Origin: Novosphingobium sp.
Lineage (GTDB): Bacteria > Pseudomonadota > Alphaproteobacteria > Sphingomonadales > Sphingomonadaceae
Direction: 5' to 3'
Assembly (NCBI GenBank): GCA_017987575.1
Contig: JAGNTK010000005.1
Span: forward strand, 1 to 54,175
Length of the DNA stretch: 54,175 nt
Numbering within the stretch: the stretch's first letter is position 1; each line of letters starts with the position of its first letter. The notes below the pieces were generated by a model. That model saw nothing but the letters and a program-made list of their open reading frames with translations, was not told the origin of the DNA and ran no database searches. Of this stretch, positions 1-7,393 are shown piece by piece. Made by a program: the position numbers and the translations under genes.

Positions 1-144
1 GTGGTTCCTTCGACGTGTTGAGGTCGAAGAACCCGTAATTATCTGGAGTGAAATCATGACGAACCGACGCAAATCCGAGCCTCCGGCTGCCGGACTCGAC
101 ATAATCGCGGACTGCAAAGAATACGTGTAATGTTGAGATCCAGA
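1..144. other. Left edge beyond the truncated helicase; two competing open frames
   Basis: On the + strand a frame open from position 2 ends at a TAA at 128-130 with residues ...IIADCKEYV, so it could be the C-terminal 42 residues of a gene that starts outside the window. On the - strand a different frame is open across the same bases and reads protein-like (...FTPDNYGFFDLNTSK...). Neither matches the expected continuation of the neighbouring helicase. I cannot decide between them and do not recognise either product. Confidence 0.25.
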
Positions 145-156
145 TTACACATATTC
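119..156. repeat. Inverted repeat at the broken end of the helicase gene
   Basis: Thirteen-base arms at 119-131 and 144-156 match with one mismatch, around a 12-base loop. Each arm contains a TAA stop: one ends the - strand helicase ORF (codons E-Y-V-stop) and the other ends the + strand open frame, which also reads E-Y-V-stop. The arms are AT-rich and have no T-run, so this is a poor intrinsic terminator. It may be a recombination scar. Confidence 0.6.
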
Positions 157-2613
157 GCGGGGGGAGAGATCGATTTCGAGTGCTTCACGTTCCGCATCGG
201 AGAGATCAGCGAGGCGGCGGTTGAGCATGGCTTCGGCGGTCGAGACGAGTTGAACTACAACAGCGTTGCCGTCGGCAAGTGCCGTATCAATCGCAGGCAG
301 CAGGCTCGGCAGCTTCATCGATAGAAGGAGCTGCGCGAAGAAGCGCTGCTTGGTGCCTTCAAACACCGAAAGCGCAGCCGATTTGGCGCCTGAATTCAGG
401 GTATCGCCACTGTCAGTGTCGACGATCCGGGTTGCCTCGAGTGCCTCGCGCAGGTTGGAATGAATGATTGCCCAGGCGTCTGCATAGGCGTCATAAACCG
501 CTACCTGGTCGGGGGTCAGGCAATGCTCGAGAATCTCGTACTCGACTCCGGCGAATGAAAGTGCCCTCGCCGCATACAGTCCGAGTGACTTCAGATCACG
601 GGCGACCAGTTCCATTGCAGCGATACCGCCATCGCGGATGTCCGCGACGAAGGCTTCGCGATTGGCAAAAGCCGTCTCGGGACCCCACAGGCCAAGACGG
701 GTCGCATAGGCGAGATTATTGACGTCGGATGCCCCGGTCGCCGATGCGTAGAGCACGCGGGCGCGTGGCAGCAGATTCTGGATACGAACACCGGCGATGC
801 CCTGCTCCGATCCCTTGACCTTGCCACGTGTGCCCTCCCCGCCAGCGGCGTTGGCCATCGCATGGGCCTCGTCAAAGACGATGAGCCCGTCGAAGTCCTC
901 CCCTGCCCATTCGAGGATCTGCTCGAGCCGGGTCGCGTCGCTGCGGCCCGAGCGCAGTGTCGGATAAGTAACGAAGAGTATGCCCTCGCGCATCCCGATC
1001 GGGACACCGAGCTTCCACTGGCCGAGCGGCTGGATGTCGATGGGAAGGCCACCGAGCGCGCTCCAGTCGCGGCGGGCGTCTTCGAGCAAAGCTTCGTTCT
1101 TGGAAATCCATATGTGGCGCCGTTCACCCCTCACCCACCGGTCGAGGATGACAGATGCGACTTGCCGGCCTTTGCCTGCACCAGTTCCGTCCCCAAGAAA
1201 GTAGCCCATGCGGTAGGCGCGCCCCTCGGCGCTCGCCTTGAGGGCGCAGCCCTTGTCGTCGGGCTCGAACCGGCCCGGCAGATCGCGGGCATGGGCGCTT
1301 GCGGCATAGATCAGGGTCTCGGCTTGCGCTGCGGATAAGATGCCTTCAGCAATGATACTCGAGGGAAGCTGAGGCACCACTTCGGGCACGGGTGCGGTTA
1401 TCGAACCCATCGCGACGGATTCTACCAGCGGTGTCGGGTGGGAGACCGCATTTGCAATTGAGATCCGGCTCGGTCGGTAAGGCAAATAATGCCCAACCTG
1501 GCTTTCGATCGGCGCAGGTGCTTCGAGCGGAGTAAATTCAAGCGGCAGTATCGACGGCGCCGCAGCGGCTGGATGGACCTTAAGTGGAGCCGGTTTTGTC
1601 CTGTTCGCCACCAGTCGAAGCGGCAAGGCTGGCTTGATGCCGATGCTGGGCTCGGCGGGCAGGCTTACCCGGTCAGGCAGCATATCGATCAGCAGATGAA
1701 GCTCGGCAAAGTTTCCAGGCTGGGCGATGATCGGGCTGGTACCATCATCAGCCTTGTCGAGAACCAGGAGCCGGGTAGAGATTGATGTGCCCTGCTTGAC
1801 GAAACCGCGCTCGATCGTCGCGTTGAGGCGCAACGAGAGGGGACCGGCAATCCCAGCAAGGAACTTCGGAAGCTCGAACCATTCGGGCATCACTGCCACC
1901 AGGCGGCCACCGGGCAGAAGGCGCTTCCAGGCAGAACGCAAGTGTCGATCGCCAGTGCGACTATCGTGGCCCCTCTCGATACCGTGCGAATAGGGCGGGT
2001 TCATCAGCACCACGCTAGGACCCACGTCGGGCGTGAGAAGTTCGTCGATCAGTTCCCCGTCAAATCCCGTCACTGTCGCCTCCGGAAACACGGCGCCCAA
2101 GCATTCGCGGCGAAGCGGCGAAATCTCGTTGAGAGCAAGACGCGCAGCTGCCTTCGCTGCCCATACGCCCAGCATCCCGGTCCCGGCGGACGGTTCGAGA
2201 ACCAGTTCAGCGGCAGAAATCGCGCATGCCTTTGCAGCCATCCAGGCCAGGCGGGGCGGCGTTGCGAATTGTTGCCACTCGATCTGCTCATCGCTCCGGT
2301 TGGACTGGGTCGGAACCAGACGTTCGAGGTGCGTGAATGCCTCAGCGGCGAAGCTGGATGACATCGCAGGTGAAAATTCAGTTGCCTGCGCCAGGAAAAG
2401 CACCTGCGCCAATTCAAGTGCGGCATGGGCATCGCGTACGGACCAGCGTCCTTCGGCGTCGCTACCGCCGAAGTGATCGGCCATTGTTGCATTCACAGTG
2501 AGCCGTGAGATTGCTTGATCTGCAACGAGCCGCGCGGCCAGCGCCCTCGCCGCTGCCAACACTTGCGGCTCGGCTGGATCGGAGAATGCGAAAGCGGTAT
2601 TTGCATGTGACAT
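145..2613 (-). CDS. N6-methyltransferase-like / Strawberry-notch-type helicase, C-terminally truncated
   Basis: This 822-residue protein carries a methyltransferase-like N-terminal part, with PSAGTG near residue 141 (SAM site) and the NPPY catalytic motif near residue 205. It continues into a Strawberry-notch-type SF2 helicase with Walker A GDGTGAGKGR near 474 and DEAH near 581. From family knowledge, plasmid and ICE homologues are about 1400 residues and continue after the LSPREYV segment into a helicase C-terminal domain. Here the ORF stops exactly at that segment, so roughly 600 residues are missing. The start ATG has a strong AGGAGG about 6 bases upstream. It was probably part of island anti-restriction or DNA-processing functions, and the truncated form is probably inactive as a helicase. 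Confidence 0.8.
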   Translation of the reverse strand: MSHANTAFAFSDPAEPQVLAAARALAARLVADQAISRLTVNATMADHFGGSDAEGRWSVRDAHAALELAQVLFLAQATEFSPAMSSSFAAEAFTHLERLVPTQSNRSDEQIEWQQFATPPRLAWMAAKACAISAAELVLEPSAGTGMLGVWAAKAAARLALNEISPLRRECLGAVFPEATVTGFDGELIDELLTPDVGPSVVLMNPPYSHGIERGHDSRTGDRHLRSAWKRLLPGGRLVAVMPEWFELPKFLAGIAGPLSLRLNATIERGFVKQGTSISTRLLVLDKADDGTSPIIAQPGNFAELHLLIDMLPDRVSLPAEPSIGIKPALPLRLVANRTKPAPLKVHPAAAAPSILPLEFTPLEAPAPIESQVGHYLPYRPSRISIANAVSHPTPLVESVAMGSITAPVPEVVPQLPSSIIAEGILSAAQAETLIYAASAHARDLPGRFEPDDKGCALKASAEGRAYRMGYFLGDGTGAGKGRQVASVILDRWVRGERRHIWISKNEALLEDARRDWSALGGLPIDIQPLGQWKLGVPIGMREGILFVTYPTLRSGRSDATRLEQILEWAGEDFDGLIVFDEAHAMANAAGGEGTRGKVKGSEQGIAGVRIQNLLPRARVLYASATGASDVNNLAYATRLGLWGPETAFANREAFVADIRDGGIAAMELVARDLKSLGLYAARALSFAGVEYEILEHCLTPDQVAVYDAYADAWAIIHSNLREALEATRIVDTDSGDTLNSGAKSAALSVFEGTKQRFFAQLLLSMKLPSLLPAIDTALADGNAVVVQLVSTAEAMLNRRLADLSDAEREALEIDLSPREYV

Positions 2614-2674
2614 GAGAGACCTCCTGAAGAGGCCCTGGGTTTGTCCGGGTGTCCGTTCAGATGGATCCGTCCGG

Positions 2675-2692
2675 GGGCCTCACAAGGCCCCA
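2675..2692 (-). terminator. GC-rich hairpin after the primase-like gene
   Basis: A perfect 7-bp stem (GGGGCCT/AGGCCCC) with a 4-base loop lies between the stop of the primase-like gene and the start of the methylase/helicase gene. There is no T-run on the - strand side, so termination would be weak or Rho-aided. It could equally be a simple mRNA processing structure. Confidence 0.3.
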
Positions 2693-2716
2693 AGCCCGCT
2701 TTCCTCTCACCGACAT

Positions 2717-3640
2717 TCAGACCGCAGCTCGGACTGAGCGCATGAGCACATCATTCCAATCATCGCCGGTCTGCTGCGGACGCCTGGTGACAATCAGCCG
2801 CCCTTCGCAAGCGTAAGCATTTCGCGCGCGCTCTTCAGCAAGGCGCCCACCCGCATCATTGTCGACAAAGAGATACAGCTCGCGCACCGATTCCGGGATT
2901 GTGACCTGGCCGAAGCGTTCGTTTCCCAGCGTCGCCCAGCAGGGAACATTGAACATTTGCATCGTTGAGAGGGCCGTTTCGTTTCCTTCTGCGAGTCCAA
3001 GGCGTCCCTCATCCGGGTATGCGAAACGCACCGCGCCAGAACCGGGACTGCCTAACGCACGCCTGGGCTGATCAAATGAAGCCAAGCTGCTTTTTTCCAG
3101 ATTGAGGAAGGAGCGGTGCAGCGCCAGAATCCCGGCATCACTGCGCACGGCCGCGACCATCGCGGGTAGAAACCGGACAGCACCCTTTGGCCCAAGCGGC
3201 ATACGCGGGTGGAAACGCAGCTCCGGCGAAGAAATCGTGATGCCTCTGGACACGAGGTACTTCTCGGCGGGGCTGCCAGCGATGGTCGACGCCTCACGCC
3301 AGAGCCTCAGCGCATTCCGATTGGCGACTTCCTCGCGCGGTTCGGCCACGATCGGACCACTCGTGCCATCGAACAAGTCCGCAATTCGTATCCCGAGCCC
3401 GGCCATGGCTTCTATCACCGCCTCGTTCGTGCAGCCGGCAAAGCAATGAACAAGAATTGCACGCTTCCCGAGCGTGATGCTTAGCGAAGGAGTGCGGTCG
3501 TCGTGGGCCGGGCAGCAGCACATCCCGCGCGAACGCGACCAGGTGCCGCCCAGCTGCTCGACTATCTTGCGTGCGCGGGTTTCCATCTGCATGCCTTGGA
3601 ATTGGGATGATCGGTGTTGGTTCATGGGGGGCATCTCCAT
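2717..3640 (-). CDS. CHC2 zinc-finger / Toprim primase-like protein (DUF7146 type)
   Basis: This 307-residue protein has an N-terminal CHC2-type zinc ribbon (C42/C43, H46, C66, C70 in the context CPAHDDRTPS...VHCFAGC). Its C-terminal Toprim fold carries the acidic FVDNDAGG motif near residue 260. The family is found on plasmids and integrative elements beside Strawberry-notch helicases, as here, and is thought to act in element replication or transfer as a primase-like DNA-binding factor. I kept the first ATG because GTGGAGG lies about 10 bases upstream; starts at residues 6 or 17 are possible. It is divergent from the lytic transglycosylase, with a predicted LexA box between them. Confidence 0.75.
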   Translation of the reverse strand: MEMPPMNQHRSSQFQGMQMETRARKIVEQLGGTWSRSRGMCCCPAHDDRTPSLSITLGKRAILVHCFAGCTNEAVIEAMAGLGIRIADLFDGTSGPIVAEPREEVANRNALRLWREASTIAGSPAEKYLVSRGITISSPELRFHPRMPLGPKGAVRFLPAMVAAVRSDAGILALHRSFLNLEKSSLASFDQPRRALGSPGSGAVRFAYPDEGRLGLAEGNETALSTMQMFNVPCWATLGNERFGQVTIPESVRELYLFVDNDAGGRLAEERARNAYACEGRLIVTRRPQQTGDDWNDVLMRSVRAAV

Positions 3641-3707
3641 CGTAACGTGCCTCCACCCGCGCAGCCTCCGCTCTGCGTCGCTGACGTTTCATTTTCCTAC
3701 ATGATAT

Positions 3708-3722
3708 GTTCTATATATGTTC
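3708..3722. promoter_or_regulatory. Predicted LexA (SOS) box, GTTC-N7-GTTC
   Basis: The sequence GTTCTATATATGTTC matches the direct-repeat LexA site known from alphaproteobacteria. It sits in the divergent intergenic region, 32 bases before the transglycosylase ATG and about 70 bases before the primase-like gene. The AT-rich N7 overlaps TATATA, a possible -10. A second copy of the motif lies at the integrase. Confidence 0.65.
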
Positions 3723-3753
3723 TTTCTCGATTCGACCAACAAAGGATTCGGGA

Positions 3754-4413
3754 ATGAGACTGAAATGGGCAGTTGCCGCAGTGGCAACGGCAGGATTTGG
3801 GTTCGCCCTCCCCGCTCAAGCGCAGGAACTGGAGTCCCCTCAGATGACCGTTGCATCGGAGTCGAGGACCGATGGCTTCCGCGTCGCAGAAGGGACCGAT
3901 GGCTTTCTTCTCGTCGAACACGGCATTTGGAGAATGCCTCCAGCGGGCTCGTCCGAGCCGCCGGCTACCGATGCAGGTCGAAACTATCTGCCCTACCGAT
4001 ATCCAAAGCCCCCGAGCAGCGCGCCATCGGGCTTTCGTCGGGCCAGCTACCTTCCTCATGTTTACGCTGCTGAGGCTCAATACTCGCTACCAAGCGGCCT
4101 TCTCGACGCTCTTGTATGGACGGAATCACGATATAATCCCTTGGCCATCAGCAAGGCCGGGGCCGCAGGCTTGGGGCAATTGATGCCAGGGACAGCGCGC
4201 GACCTTGGCGTTTCAAATCGCTTCGACCCCAAGGCGAACATCTTGGGTGCGGCCCGATACCTACGCCAGATGCTGGACAAGTTCGGGGTGGTTCATCTGG
4301 CCCTCGCTGCCTACAACGCAGGTCCAGGTGCCGTCGAGCGCGCCGGCGGTATTCCTCGCAATGGCGAGACGCCGGCCTATGTGCGCGAAGTGCTGCGCCA
4401 TTGGCGTTTTTGA
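3754..4413 (+). CDS. Secreted lytic transglycosylase (SLT domain)
   Basis: The chosen start gives 219 residues with a signal peptide ([20 protein letters not shown], cleavage after AQA). An upstream in-frame ATG at 3706 would add 16 residues that spoil the signal peptide. The C-terminal SLT domain shows the catalytic Glu in WTESRYNP, then [10 protein letters not shown] and AYNAGPGAV. The enzyme cleaves the glycan strand of peptidoglycan in the periplasm. On mobile elements this family (VirB1-like) usually opens the wall for conjugation machinery, which is inferred here from context. The middle, residues about 25-90, is low-complexity linker. Confidence 0.88.
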   Translation: MRLKWAVAAVATAGFGFALPAQAQELESPQMTVASESRTDGFRVAEGTDGFLLVEHGIWRMPPAGSSEPPATDAGRNYLPYRYPKPPSSAPSGFRRASYLPHVYAAEAQYSLPSGLLDALVWTESRYNPLAISKAGAAGLGQLMPGTARDLGVSNRFDPKANILGAARYLRQMLDKFGVVHLALAAYNAGPGAVERAGGIPRNGETPAYVREVLRHWRF

Positions 4414-4425
4414 ACGGGGGGCGTT

Positions 4426-4635
4426 GTGAGCGCGGGTCGAATACGCATCTCGGGGACATTAAGCCGTGGCAGGCGCGGAATGATTCTGACTACTGTTGCT
4501 GACGATGTCTGGATTATCGAAGGAGAAGATGTCGGTGAGGACTTCATCGGATCTACAGTGACCGTTGATGGCCTTGTCGCGGGCATGGATCGGATACGCG
4601 CCGACTGGCTCGGGGTGGAGAGTCATTCTTCCTGA
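4426..4635 (+). CDS. Small DUF5818-family protein
   Basis: This 69-residue protein starts at a GTG with a G-rich stretch just upstream, 12 bases after the transglycosylase stop, so the two are likely cotranscribed. It has the pattern of DUF5818: a short basic N-terminus (TLSRGRRGMIL), then a beta-rich part (VWIIEG...GSTVTVDGL) and a final DWLGV. The function of the family is unknown, and it is frequent on sphingomonad mobile elements. Its 3' end overlaps the convergent integrase gene by 13 bases. Confidence 0.6.
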   Translation: MSAGRIRISGTLSRGRRGMILTTVADDVWIIEGEDVGEDFIGSTVTVDGLVAGMDRIRADWLGVESHSS

Positions 4636-5897
4636 CTGTCCTGCGGCGAATATTTAGCGACGAGCAGTAGAACCTCCCTGCCCCACAGCGCGAGAGCTTC
4701 GCGTTTTTCATTCGTGTACTGATGCCGATGATAGACCCCGGCGACACCAGCCATTGCCGAGCCGGACTGATGATTGAGAACGGCCTCTGAAACGACCAGC
4801 GGTATTCCAATCCTCTGCAGTCCCGTCGCCACCGTCCGGCGAATGTCATGCATGGTGAAATGAGCGGCTTCATAGCCGAGTTTCTCGTCCACGCTTGCCC
4901 TTATCCGCTTCCAGGCCTTTGACAGACCACTGACACTGTTTGTGCTGGTGACCTTTGATGCCAGTAGAATTTGGGATTGCTTGTGAGCGTCTTCAGGCGC
5001 GATCCCGGCGGCCGCGAAGATGTCCGTGACGACCTCGAGGGACTGTGCGGATAAAGGCACCACGTTTGCCTTGCCGTTTTTCGCCCTGTCTCCTGGTACT
5101 GTCCAAACTTTCCCCTTGAAGTCGAACTCGTCGCTAGTGGCGTCGAGCACCTCTCCCCGGCGCTGGGCTGTGAGAATCAACATCTGCACAAGATGACCAA
5201 ACGGATAGCCATCCTCGACGGCGGCTTGCCACAGTGCAGCGACCTCTCGATCGCTGAGCACCCGGTCGCGAGGCTCGCTCCTTTTTGGGCGCCAGGCGTC
5301 CCGGCACGGATTGGCTGGCAAATGCTCTAATCTGGTGAGTGCCCAAGTGTAGAAAGTCGAGAGATGGCGATAAACGATGCGCGCCATCGTGAGGGTCTCC
5401 TTGCCCCGCTCGAATGCAATCTTTTCGACAAAGCGGCTGACGTCGCTTCGGGTGATCGAATCGGCAAGGCGGTCGCCTAGCTCAGGTTCAATGTACTTGC
5501 GGAAAACCCGATCGAACTCTTTCGCGCTCCGCTTTTTGCCGACGATCTGTTGAGCCAGATATGTCTCGTATAGCTCAGCGACAGTGCCGACACCCTTCGA
5601 TCCCTTCCTCTTCGCTCCCGGCTTTCTGGCGATGCTTTTGCCTTGCTCAACGTCGACGAGTAGATCCCGCGCCTTGCGACGGGCGTGGGCAAGAGTGAAA
5701 TTCGGGCCGTGCCGCCCGATAGTCACGTTCAACCATTTACCTTGAACGCGCTTACGCAAGATGTAAGTTTTGGTGCCACTCGCTCCCATTCGGAGCCGCA
5801 GACCGGTCACGATGCCATCAGCGACCTCAATTTGCCCGCTTGCAGGCGCTTTCAAACCTGCGATCCGAGCATCTGTCAAACCAACTTTGTTCGCCAT
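4623..5897 (-). CDS. Tyrosine recombinase / integrase (P4 type)
   Basis: This 424-residue protein has the N-terminal arm-binding DUF4102 domain (about 1-90), a core-binding domain (about 103-195) and a catalytic domain. Catalytic residues seen are R246 in AQRRGEV, H350 and R353 in MHDIRRT, H376 in LNHQ, and a nucleophile Tyr at 389 or 394 in GVYHRHQY. It should catalyse integration and excision at the tRNA-Lys site about 130 bases upstream of its start. The ATG follows AGGTAGCAGGA. The promoter region carries a predicted LexA box over the -35 and a palindrome over the ribosome site, so both SOS control and autoregulation are plausible. No excisionase gene is visible next to it. Confidence 0.93.
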   Translation of the reverse strand: MANKVGLTDARIAGLKAPASGQIEVADGIVTGLRLRMGASGTKTYILRKRVQGKWLNVTIGRHGPNFTLAHARRKARDLLVDVEQGKSIARKPGAKRKGSKGVGTVAELYETYLAQQIVGKKRSAKEFDRVFRKYIEPELGDRLADSITRSDVSRFVEKIAFERGKETLTMARIVYRHLSTFYTWALTRLEHLPANPCRDAWRPKRSEPRDRVLSDREVAALWQAAVEDGYPFGHLVQMLILTAQRRGEVLDATSDEFDFKGKVWTVPGDRAKNGKANVVPLSAQSLEVVTDIFAAAGIAPEDAHKQSQILLASKVTSTNSVSGLSKAWKRIRASVDEKLGYEAAHFTMHDIRRTVATGLQRIGIPLVVSEAVLNHQSGSAMAGVAGVYHRHQYTNEKREALALWGREVLLLVAKYSPQDSQEE

Positions 5898-5905
5898 ATG
5901 TTCCT

Positions 5906-5920
5906 GCTACCTTAGGTAGC
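5906..5920. promoter_or_regulatory. Perfect palindrome over the integrase leader
   Basis: GCTACCTTAGGTAGC is a perfect palindrome with 7-base arms around a single T. It ends 9 bases before the integrase ATG and contains the AGG that would serve as ribosome site. It could be an operator, for example for Int, an Xis-type protein or a repressor, or an RNA hairpin that limits integrase translation. Confidence 0.5.
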
Positions 5921-5922
5921 TT

Positions 5923-5955
5923 TTTGTAGTGGATACTGGCGAACATATCAAGAAC
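5923..5955 (-). promoter_or_regulatory. Integrase promoter with LexA box over the -35
   Basis: On the - strand a -35 TTGATA (5946-5951), 17-base spacer and -10 TACAAA (5923-5928) lie upstream of the integrase. The -35 lies inside GTTCTTGATATGTTC (5941-5955), a second GTTC-N7-GTTC site. It shares the TGATATGTTC core with the site near 3702-3711. A LexA protein bound here would block RNA polymerase, so excision would be expected to rise after DNA damage. Confidence 0.65.
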
Positions 5956-5991
5956 AATACGGACGATGATTCGCAGAGTTCTGCCGTTTTT

Positions 5992-6069
5992 GGACGCATG
6001 CGGAAGCATAAGGACCCTCTGATTTCAGCTCTTAATCAGCGGGTCCTTGGTTCGAGCCCAAGTGCGTCC
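5992..6069. repeat. Nested inverted repeat spanning the attachment site
   Basis: Three arms on the island side are complementary to the tRNA-Lys 3' half: 5992-5998 with 6063-6069 (7 bp, acceptor stem), 6010-6017 with 6041-6048 (8 bp) and 6019-6024 with 6034-6039 (6 bp). The loop at 6025-6033 holds the anticodon-loop sequence. The island side therefore mirrors the tRNA half, which is more symmetry than a plain tRNA fragment would have. Confidence 0.65.
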
Positions 6070-6073
6070 ACCA
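6029..6073 (+). other. attR: displaced 3' half of tRNA-Lys(CTT)
   Basis: From CTCTTAA (anticodon loop, anticodon CTT) this follows the standard tRNA-Lys 3' half: anticodon 3' stem, variable loop, TTCGAGC T-loop, acceptor strand TGCGTCC, discriminator A and encoded CCA at 6071-6073. No D-arm or 5' half precedes it, so it is not a working tRNA. This is the pattern left when an island inserts in the anticodon loop of a tRNA gene, with the functional copy rebuilt at the far end. Confidence 0.85.
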
Positions 6074-6137
6074 CTCCCCTTCCAAATCGATGTCGAATTG
6101 AGTTGCACCTTGTCCGGTAAAGCGGGCAAATGCGTCG

Positions 6138-6971
6138 ATGGAACAAATCAGCACAACCCGCAGCCACGGTGGCACCCAAGGCGTCTACACACATCAGAGT
6201 GACACCACCGGCACGCTGATGACCTTTTCGGCGTTCGTGCCTGACCACGCGCCCGGCGCGAAGCTGCCCGTGCTGTGGTACCTTTCCGGCCTGACCTGCA
6301 CTCACGCCAATGTCACCGAAAAGGGCGAATTCCGGGCGGCTTGCGCGGCTCATGGCATAATCCTGATCGCACCTGATACCAGTCCGCGCGGTGATAAGGT
6401 GCCTGATGATGATGGCTATGACTTCGGCAAAGGCGCTGGATTCTATGTCGATGCGACCGAGGCACCTTGGTCTACCCACTTCAAGATGCGCAGCTATATC
6501 GAGCACGACTTGCCTGAATTGGTTGCAGAACATTTCCCGGTCGACATGGCGCGGCAAGGGATTACCGGGCATTCGATGGGCGGGCACGGCGCCTTGACCA
6601 TCGCGCTACGCAACCCTGAAAAGTTCCGCTCGGTCAGCGCTTTTTCGCCGATTGTCAGCCCGATCAATTGCCCCTGGGGACAGAAGGCACTGGGCGGCTA
6701 TCTTGGGCCCGATCAGGCGGCATGGCGCAAATATGACGCCTGCGCTTTGATAGAGGATGGCGCACGCCTGCCCGATCTGTTGATCGATCAGGGCGAGGCC
6801 GATAACTTCCTCCACGAACAGCTCAAGACCGGTTTGCTGGTGATGGCCGCGCGCAAAGCCGGGATACCTGCGGCGATCCGAATGCAGCCCGGCTATGATC
6901 ATTCGTATTACTTCATCTCCAGTTTTATGGCCGATCATGTCAGCTGGCATGCGGAGCGACTAAAACGGTGA
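6138..6971 (+). CDS. fghA: S-formylglutathione hydrolase
   Basis: This 277-residue alpha/beta hydrolase of the esterase D family hydrolyses S-formylglutathione to formate and glutathione, the second step of glutathione-dependent formaldehyde removal. The nucleophile Ser lies in GHSMGG, the acid in DQGEADNFL and the His in GYDHSYYFISSF, all in the expected order. Length is normal for the family. Its stop overlaps the GTG start of fdsG by 4 bases, so the formate it makes is passed to a formate dehydrogenase encoded by the same transcript. The gene starts about 65 bases after the island attachment site. The usual partner, glutathione-dependent formaldehyde dehydrogenase, is not in the window. 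Confidence 0.93.
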   Translation: MEQISTTRSHGGTQGVYTHQSDTTGTLMTFSAFVPDHAPGAKLPVLWYLSGLTCTHANVTEKGEFRAACAAHGIILIAPDTSPRGDKVPDDDGYDFGKGAGFYVDATEAPWSTHFKMRSYIEHDLPELVAEHFPVDMARQGITGHSMGGHGALTIALRNPEKFRSVSAFSPIVSPINCPWGQKALGGYLGPDQAAWRKYDACALIEDGARLPDLLIDQGEADNFLHEQLKTGLLVMAARKAGIPAAIRMQPGYDHSYYFISSFMADHVSWHAERLKR

Positions 6972-7393
6972 CTGAGAGCGAGCAGCTTGCGGAAATCCTC
7001 ACCGCCCACACCGGGCGCAAGGGGCCGCTGCTGCCGATCCTGCGCGATGTTCAGGCCGCCTTTGGCTGTGTGTCTTCTGAAAACGAGACTGCGATTGCCA
7101 AGGCGCTTAACCTCAGCCGCGCCGAAGTACATGGCGTAGTCAGCTTCTATCACGATTTCAGCGCCGTTCCCGATCCTCGACCCTGCATTGAATTGTGCCG
7201 CGCTGAAGCCTGTCAGGCGCGCGGGGTTGAGGGGATCGGCGCAGCGGCAGAAGCGGCGGCTGGTGATCGGGTTCGGATCAAGACCGTCTATTGCCTCGGG
7301 CTGTGCAGCGTCGGACCCGCAGCGCGCGTTGGTGGAGCCATCCATGCGCGGCTAGACGAAGCGGCTTTGGTTCGCTTGGTGCAATCAACATGA
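6968..7393 (+). CDS. fdsG: NAD-dependent formate dehydrogenase, gamma subunit
   Basis: This 141-residue thioredoxin-like 2Fe-2S protein of the NuoE family starts at GTG inside the fghA stop (GTGA overlap). The four cluster cysteines are in CRAEAC and, about 40 residues later, CLGLC. In cytosolic FdsABG-type enzymes this subunit relays electrons between the molybdenum subunit and the FMN subunit. It overlaps fdsB by ATGA at 7390-7393, which indicates translational coupling. Confidence 0.9.
   Translation: MTESEQLAEILTAHTGRKGPLLPILRDVQAAFGCVSSENETAIAKALNLSRAEVHGVVSFYHDFSAVPDPRPCIELCRAEACQARGVEGIGAAAEAAAGDRVRIKTVYCLGLCSVGPAARVGGAIHARLDEAALVRLVQST

Larger units (their letters stand above)
1..6073. 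mobile_element. Right end of a tRNA-Lys-integrated genomic island
   Basis: The stretch from the left window edge to the tRNA-Lys 3' fragment has island-type content: a truncated methylase/helicase, a CHC2-Toprim protein, a lytic transglycosylase, a DUF5818 protein and a P4-type tyrosine recombinase next to a tRNA fragment. Housekeeping genes begin directly after the fragment. The left end lies outside the window, where an intact tRNA-Lys rebuilt by the element would be expected. The gene set resembles integrative elements common in sphingomonads. Whether it can conjugate cannot be seen, because no relaxase or type IV secretion genes fall in this part. Confidence 0.8.

Noticed and set aside
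5992..6073. Possible complete, odd tRNA
   Set aside because: The acceptor arms pair, but there is no D-arm and the anticodon loop would have 9 or more bases; only the 3' half follows tRNA-Lys.
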